The notes: a model not told the origin generated them from the sequence alone. Counted from the stretch's first letter, positions 16,931 through 27,119 are shown. The stretch is 64,000 bases of DNA from Parabacteroides timonensis (GCF_900128505.1 NZ_LT669940.1:480489-544488), one strand, 5' to 3'. Program-made: numbers and translations.

Positions 16931-18978
16931 AAATAACTCTATTTGCTTGTTTATTATTCGTTACGGGTAGTTTGTTTGCCCGTAACCTGGATAAAACATT
17001 CCAGCTATTACCACAACCGCAATCGGTAGAAGTCCTTTCCGGTAAAGGATTGAGCTTTGGTGAATTGTCGTATGTATCGTCGGCTGAGGGCACATCGATC
17101 CCCGTACTGGGTGAGATTGTAGATGGATTGCCTCAAAGTAAACGTAGCGGTAAAGGTGTCCGGTTTCAATTGTCGACGACAAATGTACCTGACTCTCCCG
17201 AAGGATATGTGCTTGAAATATCTGATAAAGGGGTAACCGTTACATCGAGAGATAATGCCGGGCTTTTTTACGGTGCACAGACCTTGGAGCAGTTGCTGGA
17301 AGACAGCCGGGATTTTAAGAAGGAAATACCTTCGATGAAGATAACGGATTATCCGGCCATCGCTTATCGTGCTGTTCATCTGGATACCAAACATCATCTG
17401 GACCGGATGGAGTACTACTACCGTATGGTGGATAAGCTGGCCCGTTATAAAGTGAATGCAATAATCTGGGAACTGGAAGATAAATTGCGTTTCACCCGTC
17501 GCCCTGAAGCCGGTGCTCCGAATGCAATCAGCAAACAGGAGATGCAGGCTTTATGCCGGTATGCGAAGGAGCGGAATGTAGAGATCAGTCCGTTGGTACA
17601 AGGTTTGGGACATGCCGGATTTATTCTGAAACATCATTGGGAATTGCGGGAGAATCCGGCAAGCGACTGGGAGTTTTGTCCGTCCGATCCCCGTACGTAC
17701 GAGGTGCAGTTCGATCTGTATCTGGATGCGCTCGAAGCAATGCCTTACGGGAGATACCTGCATGTGGGCGGGGATGAGATAACAGCTATCGGTATCGATG
17801 ACCGTTGTAAGGCTACCGGAAAGTCTGCATTCGAATTGCAGATGGTATGGTTGAAAAAGGTTTGCCAGTTTGCTGTCGATCATGGTCGTATTCCTATATT
17901 CTGGGATGACATGCCGCTTAAATATGCTGACCTGTGGGAACTGGCTTTGAGCGATAAGACGGAAGAGGAAGTGGCAAAGGAATGGAATACTGAAAAGCTG
18001 GATAAAGCGATCGATCTCTTTCCGAAAGAATGTGTGTATATGCGTTGGAAATATGAAGATGCGACCACTCCGGCACATCGTAAGCTATTGAAATGGTATA
18101 GCGATAAAGGACTGAAAGTAATGGGAGCAACTGCTGCGTCAGCCGGCGATTCTCCTTTCCTGCCACGCAATAACACACGGTCGGAATATGTGAAAGGTTT
18201 TAGTCAGCTTGTAGCAGAAAATCATCTGGAAGGGATTCTGGCAACAGCCTGGGATGACGGTTCTCCACATCTGGAAACAGTTTGGCGCGGTTACATCGCG
18301 CAAGGCGAGTTCGGCTGGAATCCGACAGCACGGGATATAGAAACTTTCAAGAAGGTTCATGCCCAGCGTGAATATGGTTTCCGTCCGGAAGAGAACCGGA
18401 TGCAGTTTCTCGACGAACTGGAAAAAGCGATCTTCTTCTTTGATGGGGCATTAGTCACTTCCGGACGGAGAAACCCGGCTTGGGGAACAACGGACTTTAC
18501 TCTGATGGAATTGCCGGATAAAGCAAATCCGGGCACATGGAGCGAAACATATAAAGAGAAAATAACGAAAGCCAAAGAAGAAGCGAAACGTTATGAGTTT
18601 ATTGCAAGTGGAGTTCGTACGGCTGAAAAGAATGCTTTGCGTAACCGTTATACCCTAGAGGTGTATGAGCAAACGAATAATCTGCAAAACTATCCGACCC
18701 GTTTGATACTGGCATTGAATGAGTACGACACGGCGAAAGATGCTGCTGTCCGCAAAGCCGCTTTGGATAAAGTTGTCGGCGTTTGTAATTATTTCAAAGA
18801 AATGCGTTCAAACCTGGAAGCCGTTTATTCGGAAACCCGCTTTATGCAGCAACCGGAAGGTTTTATTGCCGATATGAATTACCACAACCATTTGTCATCG
18901 AAAACAGAAAATAGCGACTGGCTCTATCTGTATGAAATCCCGATGATAAAGAAGGTGCTTCAATGGGCTGATCAATAA
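16927..18978 (+). CDS. GH20 beta-N-acetylhexosaminidase
   Basis: The 683-residue product has a signal peptide (KITLFACLLFVTGSLFA), a GH20b-type alpha/beta domain (about 25-140) and a GH20 TIM barrel. The catalytic pair is D283-E284 in HVGGDEI: in this family the Asp positions the substrate N-acetyl group and the Glu is the general acid. HLDTKHHLDRMEYYYRMVDKLARYKVN matches the conserved barrel entry. The last 200 residues are alpha-helical in character and rich in Lys/Glu, longer than the minimal family. It would release terminal GlcNAc or GalNAc from oligosaccharides. The ATG overlaps the preceding sulfatase stop, so the two are co-expressed. A hexosaminidase beside sulfatases and GH2 enzymes points to a host-type sulfated glycan. 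Confidence 0.94.
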   Translation: MKITLFACLLFVTGSLFARNLDKTFQLLPQPQSVEVLSGKGLSFGELSYVSSAEGTSIPVLGEIVDGLPQSKRSGKGVRFQLSTTNVPDSPEGYVLEISDKGVTVTSRDNAGLFYGAQTLEQLLEDSRDFKKEIPSMKITDYPAIAYRAVHLDTKHHLDRMEYYYRMVDKLARYKVNAIIWELEDKLRFTRRPEAGAPNAISKQEMQALCRYAKERNVEISPLVQGLGHAGFILKHHWELRENPASDWEFCPSDPRTYEVQFDLYLDALEAMPYGRYLHVGGDEITAIGIDDRCKATGKSAFELQMVWLKKVCQFAVDHGRIPIFWDDMPLKYADLWELALSDKTEEEVAKEWNTEKLDKAIDLFPKECVYMRWKYEDATTPAHRKLLKWYSDKGLKVMGATAASAGDSPFLPRNNTRSEYVKGFSQLVAENHLEGILATAWDDGSPHLETVWRGYIAQGEFGWNPTARDIETFKKVHAQREYGFRPEENRMQFLDELEKAIFFFDGALVTSGRRNPAWGTTDFTLMELPDKANPGTWSETYKEKITKAKEEAKRYEFIASGVRTAEKNALRNRYTLEVYEQTNNLQNYPTRLILALNEYDTAKDAAVRKAALDKVVGVCNYFKEMRSNLEAVYSETRFMQQPEGFIADMNYHNHLSSKTENSDWLYLYEIPMIKKVLQWADQ

Positions 18979-19012
18979 TAGACTTAATTTATAACATACA
19001 AATTATTTGACC

Positions 19013-21673
19013 ATGAAGAAAATAACATTGACAATGTTGATATGTTTGTTGTGTCTCCCCTTATGGGCGGCACATCAACCGGAATTTTCTACTGCCGGTT
19101 TCTTTCGGATGGAAAATACCGGACGTGATGTTTATTCCATGAATCCGGCCTGGCGTTTCTATAAGGGAGCTATGCAGGGAGCCGATGCAAAAGAGTTTAA
19201 TGATAAAGACTGGACAGTCGTTTCCCTGCCACATGGCATTGAATACCTGCCGACTGAGGCCAGTGGCTGCATTAACTATCAGGGGGAAGTGTGGTATCGC
19301 AAGCATTTTACACCCGACGCCGCTTTGAAAGGAAAGAAGCTATTCCTGCATTTCGAAGCAATTATGGGGAAAAGCAAGGTGTTTGTAAACGGTAAACAAC
19401 TGACCGAACATTTCGGAGGTTATCTTCCTGTTGTGGTGGATGTAACGGACGTACTCGACTGGAATGGCGATAATGTGATTGCCGTATGGACAGACAATAG
19501 CGACGATCCGTCCTATCCTCCCGGAAAAGCCCAGGATGTATTGGACTATACCTATTTCGGAGGTATTTACCGCGACTGCTGGCTGATTGCCCATAACAAT
19601 ATCTTTATCACCGATCCGAATTATGCGGATGAGGTGGCCGGAGGTGGATTATTTGTTGCATATAATAACGTATCGGAAGCTTCGGCTGATGTCTTGTTGA
19701 AAATACAACTGCGTAACGAAACGAAAAAGTCGTTTACCGGTGTCGTGGAATATGAATTGCAGCAACCCGATGGTCAGCAAGTCGCTTTCCTGAATGCAAA
19801 GGTCCGCGTAAAGCCGGGTAAATCTGTCAGCAGTTCTGATAAGTTATTAGTGAAGAATCCGCTTTTGTGGAGTCCGTCTTCACCTGCATTGTATAATCTG
19901 TTGGTACGTATTCGTGATGAACAAGGGAATGTGATCGACGGTTATCGTCGCCGTATCGGTATCCGTAGTATCGAGTTTAAAGGGAAAGACGGTTTCTGGT
20001 TAAATGGCAAACGGTATGAGAAGCCGTTGATCGGTGCAAACCGCCATCAGGATTTTGCCGTTGTCGGTAATGCGGTGGCTAACAGCATCCACTGGCGTGA
20101 TGCGAAAAAGCTGAAAGATGTAGGTATGGAAGTGATCCGTAACGCCCATTGTCCGCAAGATCCCGCCTTTATGGATGCCTGCGACGAACTGGGACTGTTC
20201 GTGATCGTCAATACTCCCGGCTGGCAGTTCTGGAACGATGCTCCCGAATTTGCACAGCGTGTGTACAGCGATATCCGTCACTTGGTACGCCGTGACCGTA
20301 ACCATGCTTGTGTCTGGTTGTGGGAACCGATCCTGAACGAAACCTGGTATCCGGCAGACTTTGCCAAGAATACCCGTGATATAGTGGATGCCGAATATCC
20401 TTATCCGTATTGCTATTGCGGTAGCGATAGCGAAGCACGCGGTCATGAGAACTTCCCGGTCCATTTTGCCCATCCCGCCAATATGCAAGATGCTTCGAAA
20501 GAGATTGATCCGACAAAGACTTATTTTACACGTGAGTGGGGAGATAATGTGGATGATTGGAATTCGCATAACTCTCCAAGTCGTGTCGCTCGTAACTGGG
20601 GTGAACAACCGATGCGTGTGCAGGCTGAACATTATGCACTGCCTTCTTATCCGGTAACTAATTATGATATTCTTTGTAAGCAACCGGCACAGCATGTGGG
20701 AGGATGCCTGTGGCATTCGTTCGACCATCAGCGTGGTTATCATCCGGATCCTTTCTATGGTGGAATAATGGATGTATTCCGTCAGCCTAAGTTCTCTTAT
20801 TATATGTTTATGGCGCAGCGTCCTCCGGTAAAAAGTGACCGGATAGCCGAGACAGGCCCGATGGTCTTTATTGCCCATGAAATGACTCCTTTCTCCGGCA
20901 AGGATGTGGTGGTTTATTCCAACTGTGATGAAGTACGCCTGACTTTTAATAAAGATGGAAAGACAGCCACCTATAAAAAGGATAAGAACAGGAAGGGAAT
21001 GCCTTCACCTATTATCACTTTCCCGGATATGTATGACTTCATGGTGGATAAAGCACTTTCAAGAGAACGGAAACAGGAGGATGTCTATTTACTGGCAGAA
21101 GGCCTGATTGACGGAAAAGTGGTGGCGACTCATAAGGTGACTCCTGCCCGTCGTCCCGAAAAGCTTTTACTCTGGGTGGATAACGAAGGAACGAATCTTG
21201 AAGCGAACGGTTCCGATTTCGTAACCGTGGTTGCGGCTGTAGCCGATAAGCAGGGGAATATCAAGCGTCTGAATAACTATTTCATCAAATTCAATGTAGA
21301 AGGTGAAGGCAGATTGCTGGGTGGTTCGGATGTAATGGCAAATCCTGCTCCGGTAAAATGGGGAACGGCTCCTGTTCTTGTACAGTCTACTTTAAAACCG
21401 GGTAAGATCAAAGTAACTGCCAGCGTATTGTTTGAAGGTTCGCAAATGCCGTTAAGTGCAGAACTTGAGTTTGACAGTAAAGCGACTTCCTTCCCGTTAA
21501 TTTATAATCAGGCGGATGCCGTCTTGATCCCTGCTTCTTCTGTGGAGAACGATCGGGCTGCGACTGTTAAATCTTCTGCTGAACGGGAAGTGGAACGCCT
21601 GAAAAAGGAATTGAATGCTTTGAAGCTAAAAGAAGTGGAACGCCAGCAAACTGAGTTTGGTGAGAACCGGTAA
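19013..21673 (+). CDS. GH2 glycosidase with C-terminal helical tail
   Basis: I start at ATG 19013 (886 residues); the TTG at 19007 is in frame but unsupported. A signal peptide ends CLPLWAA. The GH2 jelly roll (GEVWYRKHFTP), the Ig-like domain and the barrel follow. The acid/base is Glu443 in LWEPILNETW, and Glu508 in TREWGD is the candidate nucleophile, a variant distinct from the first GH2. Two Ig-like modules end the fold. The last 45 residues are a charged heptad-like helix (EREVERLKKELNALKLKEVERQQ) that is unusual for a GH2 and may mediate oligomerisation. It is the last gene of the right-arm locus. Activity is probably on a beta-galactoside or uronide; sequence alone cannot decide. Confidence 0.9.
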   Translation: MKKITLTMLICLLCLPLWAAHQPEFSTAGFFRMENTGRDVYSMNPAWRFYKGAMQGADAKEFNDKDWTVVSLPHGIEYLPTEASGCINYQGEVWYRKHFTPDAALKGKKLFLHFEAIMGKSKVFVNGKQLTEHFGGYLPVVVDVTDVLDWNGDNVIAVWTDNSDDPSYPPGKAQDVLDYTYFGGIYRDCWLIAHNNIFITDPNYADEVAGGGLFVAYNNVSEASADVLLKIQLRNETKKSFTGVVEYELQQPDGQQVAFLNAKVRVKPGKSVSSSDKLLVKNPLLWSPSSPALYNLLVRIRDEQGNVIDGYRRRIGIRSIEFKGKDGFWLNGKRYEKPLIGANRHQDFAVVGNAVANSIHWRDAKKLKDVGMEVIRNAHCPQDPAFMDACDELGLFVIVNTPGWQFWNDAPEFAQRVYSDIRHLVRRDRNHACVWLWEPILNETWYPADFAKNTRDIVDAEYPYPYCYCGSDSEARGHENFPVHFAHPANMQDASKEIDPTKTYFTREWGDNVDDWNSHNSPSRVARNWGEQPMRVQAEHYALPSYPVTNYDILCKQPAQHVGGCLWHSFDHQRGYHPDPFYGGIMDVFRQPKFSYYMFMAQRPPVKSDRIAETGPMVFIAHEMTPFSGKDVVVYSNCDEVRLTFNKDGKTATYKKDKNRKGMPSPIITFPDMYDFMVDKALSRERKQEDVYLLAEGLIDGKVVATHKVTPARRPEKLLLWVDNEGTNLEANGSDFVTVVAAVADKQGNIKRLNNYFIKFNVEGEGRLLGGSDVMANPAPVKWGTAPVLVQSTLKPGKIKVTASVLFEGSQMPLSAELEFDSKATSFPLIYNQADAVLIPASSVENDRAATVKSSAEREVERLKKELNALKLKEVERQQTEFGENR

Positions 21674-21757
21674 GAATATCTTTTTGTATCGCTTATTTTG
21701 TTAGTATTTAATGTGTTAGATGATAACGGTTTTTGACCTTATCTTAATAATTGGACG

Positions 21758-21794
21758 GAGGGGATGGTTTATAAGCTTTCCCCTCTTTCTTTCA
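21758..21794 (+). terminator. Probable intrinsic terminator closing the right-arm locus
   Basis: GAGGGGA (21758-21764) can pair with TCCCCTC across a short AT-rich loop, followed by TTTC-rich sequence. The U-tract is imperfect, so this is a moderate call. It separates the GH2 gene from the sigma-factor operon. Confidence 0.5.
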
Positions 21795-21848
21795 GATAAC
21801 ATAAGAATAAAAAAGCGGAAGGGCCTATTTATTTACGGAAAATTTGCC

Positions 21849-21856
21849 TATGTTTG
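21849..21856 (+). promoter_or_regulatory. -7 element (TATGTTTG) ahead of the ECF sigma gene
   Basis: TATGTTTG fits the Bacteroidota -7 consensus TAnnTTTG and lies 64 bp before the sigma ATG. No clear TTG is found 19-20 bp further upstream, so the promoter is tentative. Confidence 0.4.
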
Positions 21857-21920
21857 TATAAGACATTTAGGGACGGGAGATTTCAGAGTACCTTAAGTAT
21901 GAATTAGGTAAATAGTAGGA

Positions 21921-22475
21921 ATGGATAGAGGAATTGAAGAAAAATACTTGAAAGAACTTGCAAAAGGTAGCCGTAAAGCCTTTGAAACTATTTATATGAT
22001 CTATGCTCCTCGCGTGGAATATTTTTTGCGTGGCTTGTTGAAAAATGATCTTGAGGCCGAAGATATGATGCAAGATATATTTTATAAAGTATGGAGCAAT
22101 CATGAAACGATAGCCCAGGTGGATTCATTTAAGTCTTACTTATTCCGCATGGCGAAGAATGCCGTATATAACCACTATTCCCATCTTTTGATAAAAGAAA
22201 ATTATATCGAAATCCAAAAGAACATACATCCTTATGAGGATTTGGTAGAAGAGAAAATACATGCGGAAGATCTGGAGTTACTGATCATAATGTCGATCGA
22301 GAAAATGCCCCCTCAGAGAAAGAAAATATTTAAAATGAGTAGGTTGGAGAACTTATCTAATGATGAAATTGCAACACTATTGAATATAAGTAAACGTACT
22401 GTCGAGTCTCATATTTCACAGGCTCTGGCTGATTTAAGAAAACTACTTGTCCTGTACGTAATAACTTTTCTGTAG
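21921..22475 (+). CDS. ECF RNA polymerase sigma factor (FecI/SusC-associated type)
   Basis: A 184-residue sigma-70 family protein with only regions 2 and 4. Region 2 is at about 20-85 (AFETIYMIYAPRVEYFL...EAEDMMQDIFYKVW) and the region-4 helix-turn-helix at about 125-175 (MPPQRKKIFKMSRLENLSNDEIATLLNISKRTVESHISQAL). It is followed by a FecR anti-sigma gene and an STN-bearing SusC, the standard trans-envelope signalling cassette: substrate binding at SusC relieves FecR and frees this sigma to transcribe the susCD genes. It is the only sigma gene in the window. Whether it also serves the sigma-less FecR pair at 4300-6338 cannot be told. Confidence 0.95.
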   Translation: MDRGIEEKYLKELAKGSRKAFETIYMIYAPRVEYFLRGLLKNDLEAEDMMQDIFYKVWSNHETIAQVDSFKSYLFRMAKNAVYNHYSHLLIKENYIEIQKNIHPYEDLVEEKIHAEDLELLIIMSIEKMPPQRKKIFKMSRLENLSNDEIATLLNISKRTVESHISQALADLRKLLVLYVITFL

Positions 22476-22552
22476 GATAAAACGATTTTTTTTGATTTCG
22501 GACACCGTGTGCACAGTGCCTTAGCTGTCTTATATATGTAACACCGATTAAA

Positions 22553-23542
22553 ATGAAGACAAATTATATAAATTCCGTAATAACGAAATTTTTTGGCAAT
22601 GATATGCCGAAAGAGATTCAGGCTCGTTTCCAGCATTGGTTCCTGCAACCGGAGAATTTGTTGGAGAAAGAAGAGGTGCTTCATGAGATCTGGAGTGAGA
22701 TAGATGTGAAAGCGGATGATACGACACGTCGGAAATTTGCACGATTGAACGCCCGTATCGATGTTGTTCAGGGAAGGAACAAACAGTATGCGTTAAAGAG
22801 AATAGCAGCCGTTGCCGCTGTATTCCTGTTGCTGGTTGGAACAAGCTGGTTGACTTGGAACCTGAAAGACAGGCAGGAAGCGGAAGCTTTTTATATAGTA
22901 GAGGCTCCGTTTGGTGAAAAAAGTAAACTCACACTTCCCGACGGGACGATAGTCTGGTTGAATGCCGGGTCGCAGTTGACATATTCCAATTATTTTAATA
23001 AGAATAACCGGAATGTTACGCTGAACGGAGAAGGGTATTTTGAAGTGACCAAACAAGGTGGGAAAGAGTTTGTCGTTAATTCTGCCGGATGTGGTGTACA
23101 TGTCAAAGGGACGGTATTCAATGTAAAGGCTTACCAGGAAGATCCAACAATGGAAGTCCGCCTTTATGAAGGTTCAGTTTGTTTATCCACACCTTCGATC
23201 GATGAAGAGGATGGAATTTATATCGAGCCGGGTGAAAAAGTCAGTTATGATAAAACGACTAATACGATTAAGAAAGACAAGTTATTGCATTTGGATAACC
23301 TGTCATGGAAAGACGGATATTACCATTTTACAGACAATTCGCTGGAAGAAATTTCTGCGGAACTGGAGCGTATTTTCGATGTCCGTATAAAAATAGAGGA
23401 TGCTGATATAGGGCAGCATAAGTATCATATATCGTTTGTAAATCAAGAAACGTTGCCTGAAATGCTGGATGCGATCAACAATGATAAAAAGTTGGTTATA
23501 ACGTATAACAGGGATACGGTCGAGATAAGGAAGAGAAAATAA
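22553..23542 (+). CDS. FecR-family anti-sigma factor
   Basis: The 329-residue protein has a cytoplasmic N-terminal domain of about 80 residues (KFFGNDMPKEIQARFQHWF), one TM segment (AAVAAVFLLLVGTSWLTWNL) and a periplasmic FecR domain (LTLPDGTIVWLNAGSQLTY, LNGEGYFEV, VKGTVFNVKAY) with a C-terminal STN-like region (LEEISAELERIFDVRI). It starts 77 bp after the sigma gene and precedes susC by 111 bp. It is only distantly similar to the switchable FecR at 5394 and has no inverted-repeat site at its head/TM boundary, so this cassette is fixed. Confidence 0.93.
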   Translation: MKTNYINSVITKFFGNDMPKEIQARFQHWFLQPENLLEKEEVLHEIWSEIDVKADDTTRRKFARLNARIDVVQGRNKQYALKRIAAVAAVFLLLVGTSWLTWNLKDRQEAEAFYIVEAPFGEKSKLTLPDGTIVWLNAGSQLTYSNYFNKNNRNVTLNGEGYFEVTKQGGKEFVVNSAGCGVHVKGTVFNVKAYQEDPTMEVRLYEGSVCLSTPSIDEEDGIYIEPGEKVSYDKTTNTIKKDKLLHLDNLSWKDGYYHFTDNSLEEISAELERIFDVRIKIEDADIGQHKYHISFVNQETLPEMLDAINNDKKLVITYNRDTVEIRKRK

Positions 23543-23653
23543 ATATTCAATTTATTTGATAGAAATACTAGTATTAAGCTGAAGCGTACGGTCGGCTGAC
23601 GGGTATTTCTATGCATGAATGTAAACTTTGTATAAACAATTAAATTAATTAAC

Positions 23654-26600
23654 ATGAGAACAAGACAGTCCTTTTATGAAAAACCGCTTCTACTGTTTTT
23701 CCTGTTGATGATCTTTGTTTCTTCTACAGTGATGGCACAAGGTGCCGAAAAGATTTCGATGAAGTTGACAAATCTCACGATAGAACAGGTATTGGAACAG
23801 ATCACGAAACAAAATGGCTATTCGTATGTGATAAAAAGCTCGGAGCTGGATATGCAGAAAAAGACTTCTGTGGATGTCACGGACGAATCGATCAAAGATG
23901 TTCTTTATAAGGTGTTTGAAGGGCAGCCGGTTTCAATAGAAATTGTGGGTAAGAGTATCCGTATTTCTAAAGAAAGCCGGAGTGTCTCTGCGGGGAGTTC
24001 ACAAAAAAAAGTGATAAGAGGTGTTGTTACCGATGAAAATAACCAGCCGTTGGCAGGGGTGAACGTCGTTGAACAGGGAACAACCAATGGTACGATCACA
24101 GATATGAACGGGAATTATTCTCTTGAACTGAGTGATCCGAATGCTGTTCTGCAATTTTCTTTTATCGGTTCGAAAACGATCATGCAGAAAGTCGGTAATC
24201 AGACTTCGATTAATGTCGTTCTGCAGGAAGATTCGCAGACATTGAGTGAAGTGGTAGTTGTCGGTTTCGGTACACAGAAAAAGGTGAATCTGACGGGATC
24301 GGTATCGACGGTTGCATCGAAAGCTCTGGAGTCGAGACCTGTTATGAATGTGAGTCAGGCGCTCCAGGGGTTGGTTCCGGGTTTGAACTTTTCGTATGCA
24401 GGTTCCGGAAATGGTGGTGAACTGAACAATGAAATGAAACTGAATATCCGTGGTGGCGGTACGATCGGTGACGGTTCTAAATCATCTCCGCTGGTACTGA
24501 TCGATGGGATGGAAGGTGATATGAATGCGTTGAATCCTCAGGATATCGAAAGTGTTTCAGTCTTGAAAGATGCTGCTGCTTCCTCTATCTACGGATCGAG
24601 AGCACCTTTCGGGGTTATATTGATCACGACTAAAAAAGGAACGGCCGGGAAAATCGCCGTGAACTATAACAATAGTTTCCGTTGGTCTTCAGCGATCAAT
24701 ACTCCTGATATTGCCGATTCATACACGTATGCCCAGTATTTTAACCGGGCTGCAGAAAATATGGGAGAAACCGGACGCTTTACACCGGAATGGCTGGAAC
24801 GTATTAAAGCGTATCAGGAAGGAACTTTCCTTCCGACAACTGTTCCTGATCCCAATAATCCGAGTCGTTGGGACTGGCAGGGTAACTCTAATAATGACTG
24901 GTATGACATTTATTTTAATAATGCCGCTTTTTCACAGGAGCATTCGGTAAGTGCCAATGGCGGAAGTGAAAAGTATCAGTTCTATGTGTCGGCTAATTAT
25001 CTGGACCAAAGTGGTCTCCTAAAGTTCAATACGGATAAGATGCAACGTTATACGGTTACCGGTAAGATCAATGCTAAGCCGACGGACTGGTTGAGCTTTA
25101 ATTATAGCTCCAAGTTTATCCGTAATGATTACAAGAAACCGTCTTCTGTGGATGATAATGTGTTCTATCACAATATCGCAAAACGCTGGCCTATGGAACC
25201 TTTCCTCGATCCTAACGGACATGGAATGAGTATGGCGGAAGGATTGTTGCAAGGCGGTGATTATAAGACTCAGAAAGATAATCTGTACCAGCAATTCCAG
25301 TTGATCCTGGAACCGATCAAAGATTGGAAGATTTTCGGAGAACTGAATTACCGGACTACGACGGAGTTCTTGCATAAAGATGTAAATCCTGTAACCAAAT
25401 ATGATGTAAGTGATAATCCGTGGACAAATCCGGCAGAGCAATCATCCGTACTGGAACAGGCTACCAAGAATAACTTCTTCAATCCGAACGTTTATTCGGA
25501 ATATTTCAGAGAGTTCAACGAAGGTCATGCCTTGAAGATCATGGTCGGTTTTCAGGCGGAACTAAATAAATACAGGGAGTTAGGTGCATCGAGAACAGAT
25601 ATGATCACCTCCAATTTACCGACGTTGAATACATCGACCGGTACTGATAAGATTACAAAAGGGGGATATAGCCATTGGGCTACAGCAGGTTTTTTCGGCC
25701 GTATCAATTACAACTATAAAGAACGCTATTTGCTGGAAGTAAATGCCCGTTATGACGGTACTTCCCGCTTTTCAAGAGATCACCGATGGAATGTATTCCC
25801 TTCCGTTTCTGCCGGTTGGAATGTAGCGCGTGAAGCATTCTGGGAACCTTATTCCGATATTGTAAATAATTTGAAGTTGAGAGGTTCATGGGGTGAGTTG
25901 GGAAATCAGAATACAACGAACCTGTATCCTTATTATCAGTTACTCAAATTTGCGGCGAATGATGCTGATAGTCATTGGTTACTGAATGGGGTAAAGCCGA
26001 ATACGGCTAATGCGCCGGATCTGATTTCCGCTTTATTGTCTTGGGAGACAATGCGCTCTTGGAATATAGGTATCGATGTAGGTGCATTGCAGAATCGCCT
26101 GACTTTCAGTTTTGATTATTTCAACCGTAAAACGTTGGATATGGTTGGTCCGGCACCGGAACTACCTGTAATCCTGGGTGCTACTGTTCCCAAAACGAAT
26201 AATGCCGACATGGAATCGAAAGGTTTTGAACTGGATGTGGCCTGGAGAGACCAGATTGGCAAAGTAAGTTACGGTGCACATATTATGCTGTCGGACGACC
26301 GTCAGCGGGTAACCCGTTATTCGAATCCGACCGGAACCTTGAACACCTGGTATGAAGGACAATATGCCGGAGAAATATGGGGATATGTAACTCACGGTAT
26401 TGCAAAAACAGACGAAGAAATGCAGAGCTGGCTTGCTAACCACAAACAATCATTTGGAAATAACTGGGCTGCCGGTGATGTCATGTACGAAGATCTGAAC
26501 GGTGACGGTGAAGTGAACGAAGGTAGTAATACGATCACAGATCCGGGAGATAAGAAAATAATCGGAAATTCGAGTCCGCGTTATAAATTCGGTATCGATC

Positions 26601-27106
26601 TGGATGCCTCCTGGAAGGGTTTTGATATCCGTATGTTTTTCCAGGGTGTAGCGAAAAGAGACTATTGGTTAGGCGACAACATGTTCTGGGGTGCAAGCGG
26701 CGGATTATGGCAGAGCACCTGTTTTACGGATCATCTGGACTTCTTCCGTTCGGAAGGGGATGAGTGGGGAGCTAACTCGAATGCTTATTTCCCACGCCCG
26801 ATACTGGATGGCGGAAAGAACCAAAAAAAACAGACCCGCTATTTGCAGAATGCAGCTTATCTGCGTATGAAAAACCTGCAAATAGGTTATACATTACCTG
26901 CACATCTGACAAGTAAAGCCGGCTTATCGAAATTAAGAATCTTCCTCTCTGTAGAGAACTTATTTACGATCAGTGGCTTGCCTGATAGCTTTGATCCTGA
27001 AACATTAGGGTCAGGATATGGAAACTGGAACGGTTCGGTAACAGAATCCGCCAAATCATATCCTTTGTCGAGAACTGTCTCAACCGGATTAAGTGTAACC
27101 TTTTAA
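23654..27106 (+). CDS. SusC/RagA TonB-dependent receptor with STN domain
   Basis: The 1150-residue product has a signal peptide ending in VMAQ, an STN domain (TNLTIEQVLEQITKQNGYSYVIKSSELD), a carboxypeptidase-regulatory-like domain (GVVTDENNQPLAGVNVVEQG), the TonB-box-like EVVVVGFGTQKK, plug and barrel, ending in GLSVTF. The STN domain pairs it functionally with the adjoining FecR. Signal transduction and import are therefore combined in one receptor. The susD gene follows 13 bp downstream, and both should be strongly co-expressed when the substrate is present. Confidence 0.96.
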   Translation: MRTRQSFYEKPLLLFFLLMIFVSSTVMAQGAEKISMKLTNLTIEQVLEQITKQNGYSYVIKSSELDMQKKTSVDVTDESIKDVLYKVFEGQPVSIEIVGKSIRISKESRSVSAGSSQKKVIRGVVTDENNQPLAGVNVVEQGTTNGTITDMNGNYSLELSDPNAVLQFSFIGSKTIMQKVGNQTSINVVLQEDSQTLSEVVVVGFGTQKKVNLTGSVSTVASKALESRPVMNVSQALQGLVPGLNFSYAGSGNGGELNNEMKLNIRGGGTIGDGSKSSPLVLIDGMEGDMNALNPQDIESVSVLKDAAASSIYGSRAPFGVILITTKKGTAGKIAVNYNNSFRWSSAINTPDIADSYTYAQYFNRAAENMGETGRFTPEWLERIKAYQEGTFLPTTVPDPNNPSRWDWQGNSNNDWYDIYFNNAAFSQEHSVSANGGSEKYQFYVSANYLDQSGLLKFNTDKMQRYTVTGKINAKPTDWLSFNYSSKFIRNDYKKPSSVDDNVFYHNIAKRWPMEPFLDPNGHGMSMAEGLLQGGDYKTQKDNLYQQFQLILEPIKDWKIFGELNYRTTTEFLHKDVNPVTKYDVSDNPWTNPAEQSSVLEQATKNNFFNPNVYSEYFREFNEGHALKIMVGFQAELNKYRELGASRTDMITSNLPTLNTSTGTDKITKGGYSHWATAGFFGRINYNYKERYLLEVNARYDGTSRFSRDHRWNVFPSVSAGWNVAREAFWEPYSDIVNNLKLRGSWGELGNQNTTNLYPYYQLLKFAANDADSHWLLNGVKPNTANAPDLISALLSWETMRSWNIGIDVGALQNRLTFSFDYFNRKTLDMVGPAPELPVILGATVPKTNNADMESKGFELDVAWRDQIGKVSYGAHIMLSDDRQRVTRYSNPTGTLNTWYEGQYAGEIWGYVTHGIAKTDEEMQSWLANHKQSFGNNWAAGDVMYEDLNGDGEVNEGSNTITDPGDKKIIGNSSPRYKFGIDLDASWKGFDIRMFFQGVAKRDYWLGDNMFWGASGGLWQSTCFTDHLDFFRSEGDEWGANSNAYFPRPILDGGKNQKKQTRYLQNAAYLRMKNLQIGYTLPAHLTSKAGLSKLRIFLSVENLFTISGLPDSFDPETLGSGYGNWNGSVTESAKSYPLSRTVSTGLSVTF

Positions 27107-27119
27107 ATAGTAATATAAT

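Noticed and set aside
19007..19012. Two extra N-terminal codons (TTG start) for the second GH2.
   Set aside because: ATG 19013 gives a standard signal peptide and no signal supports the TTG.
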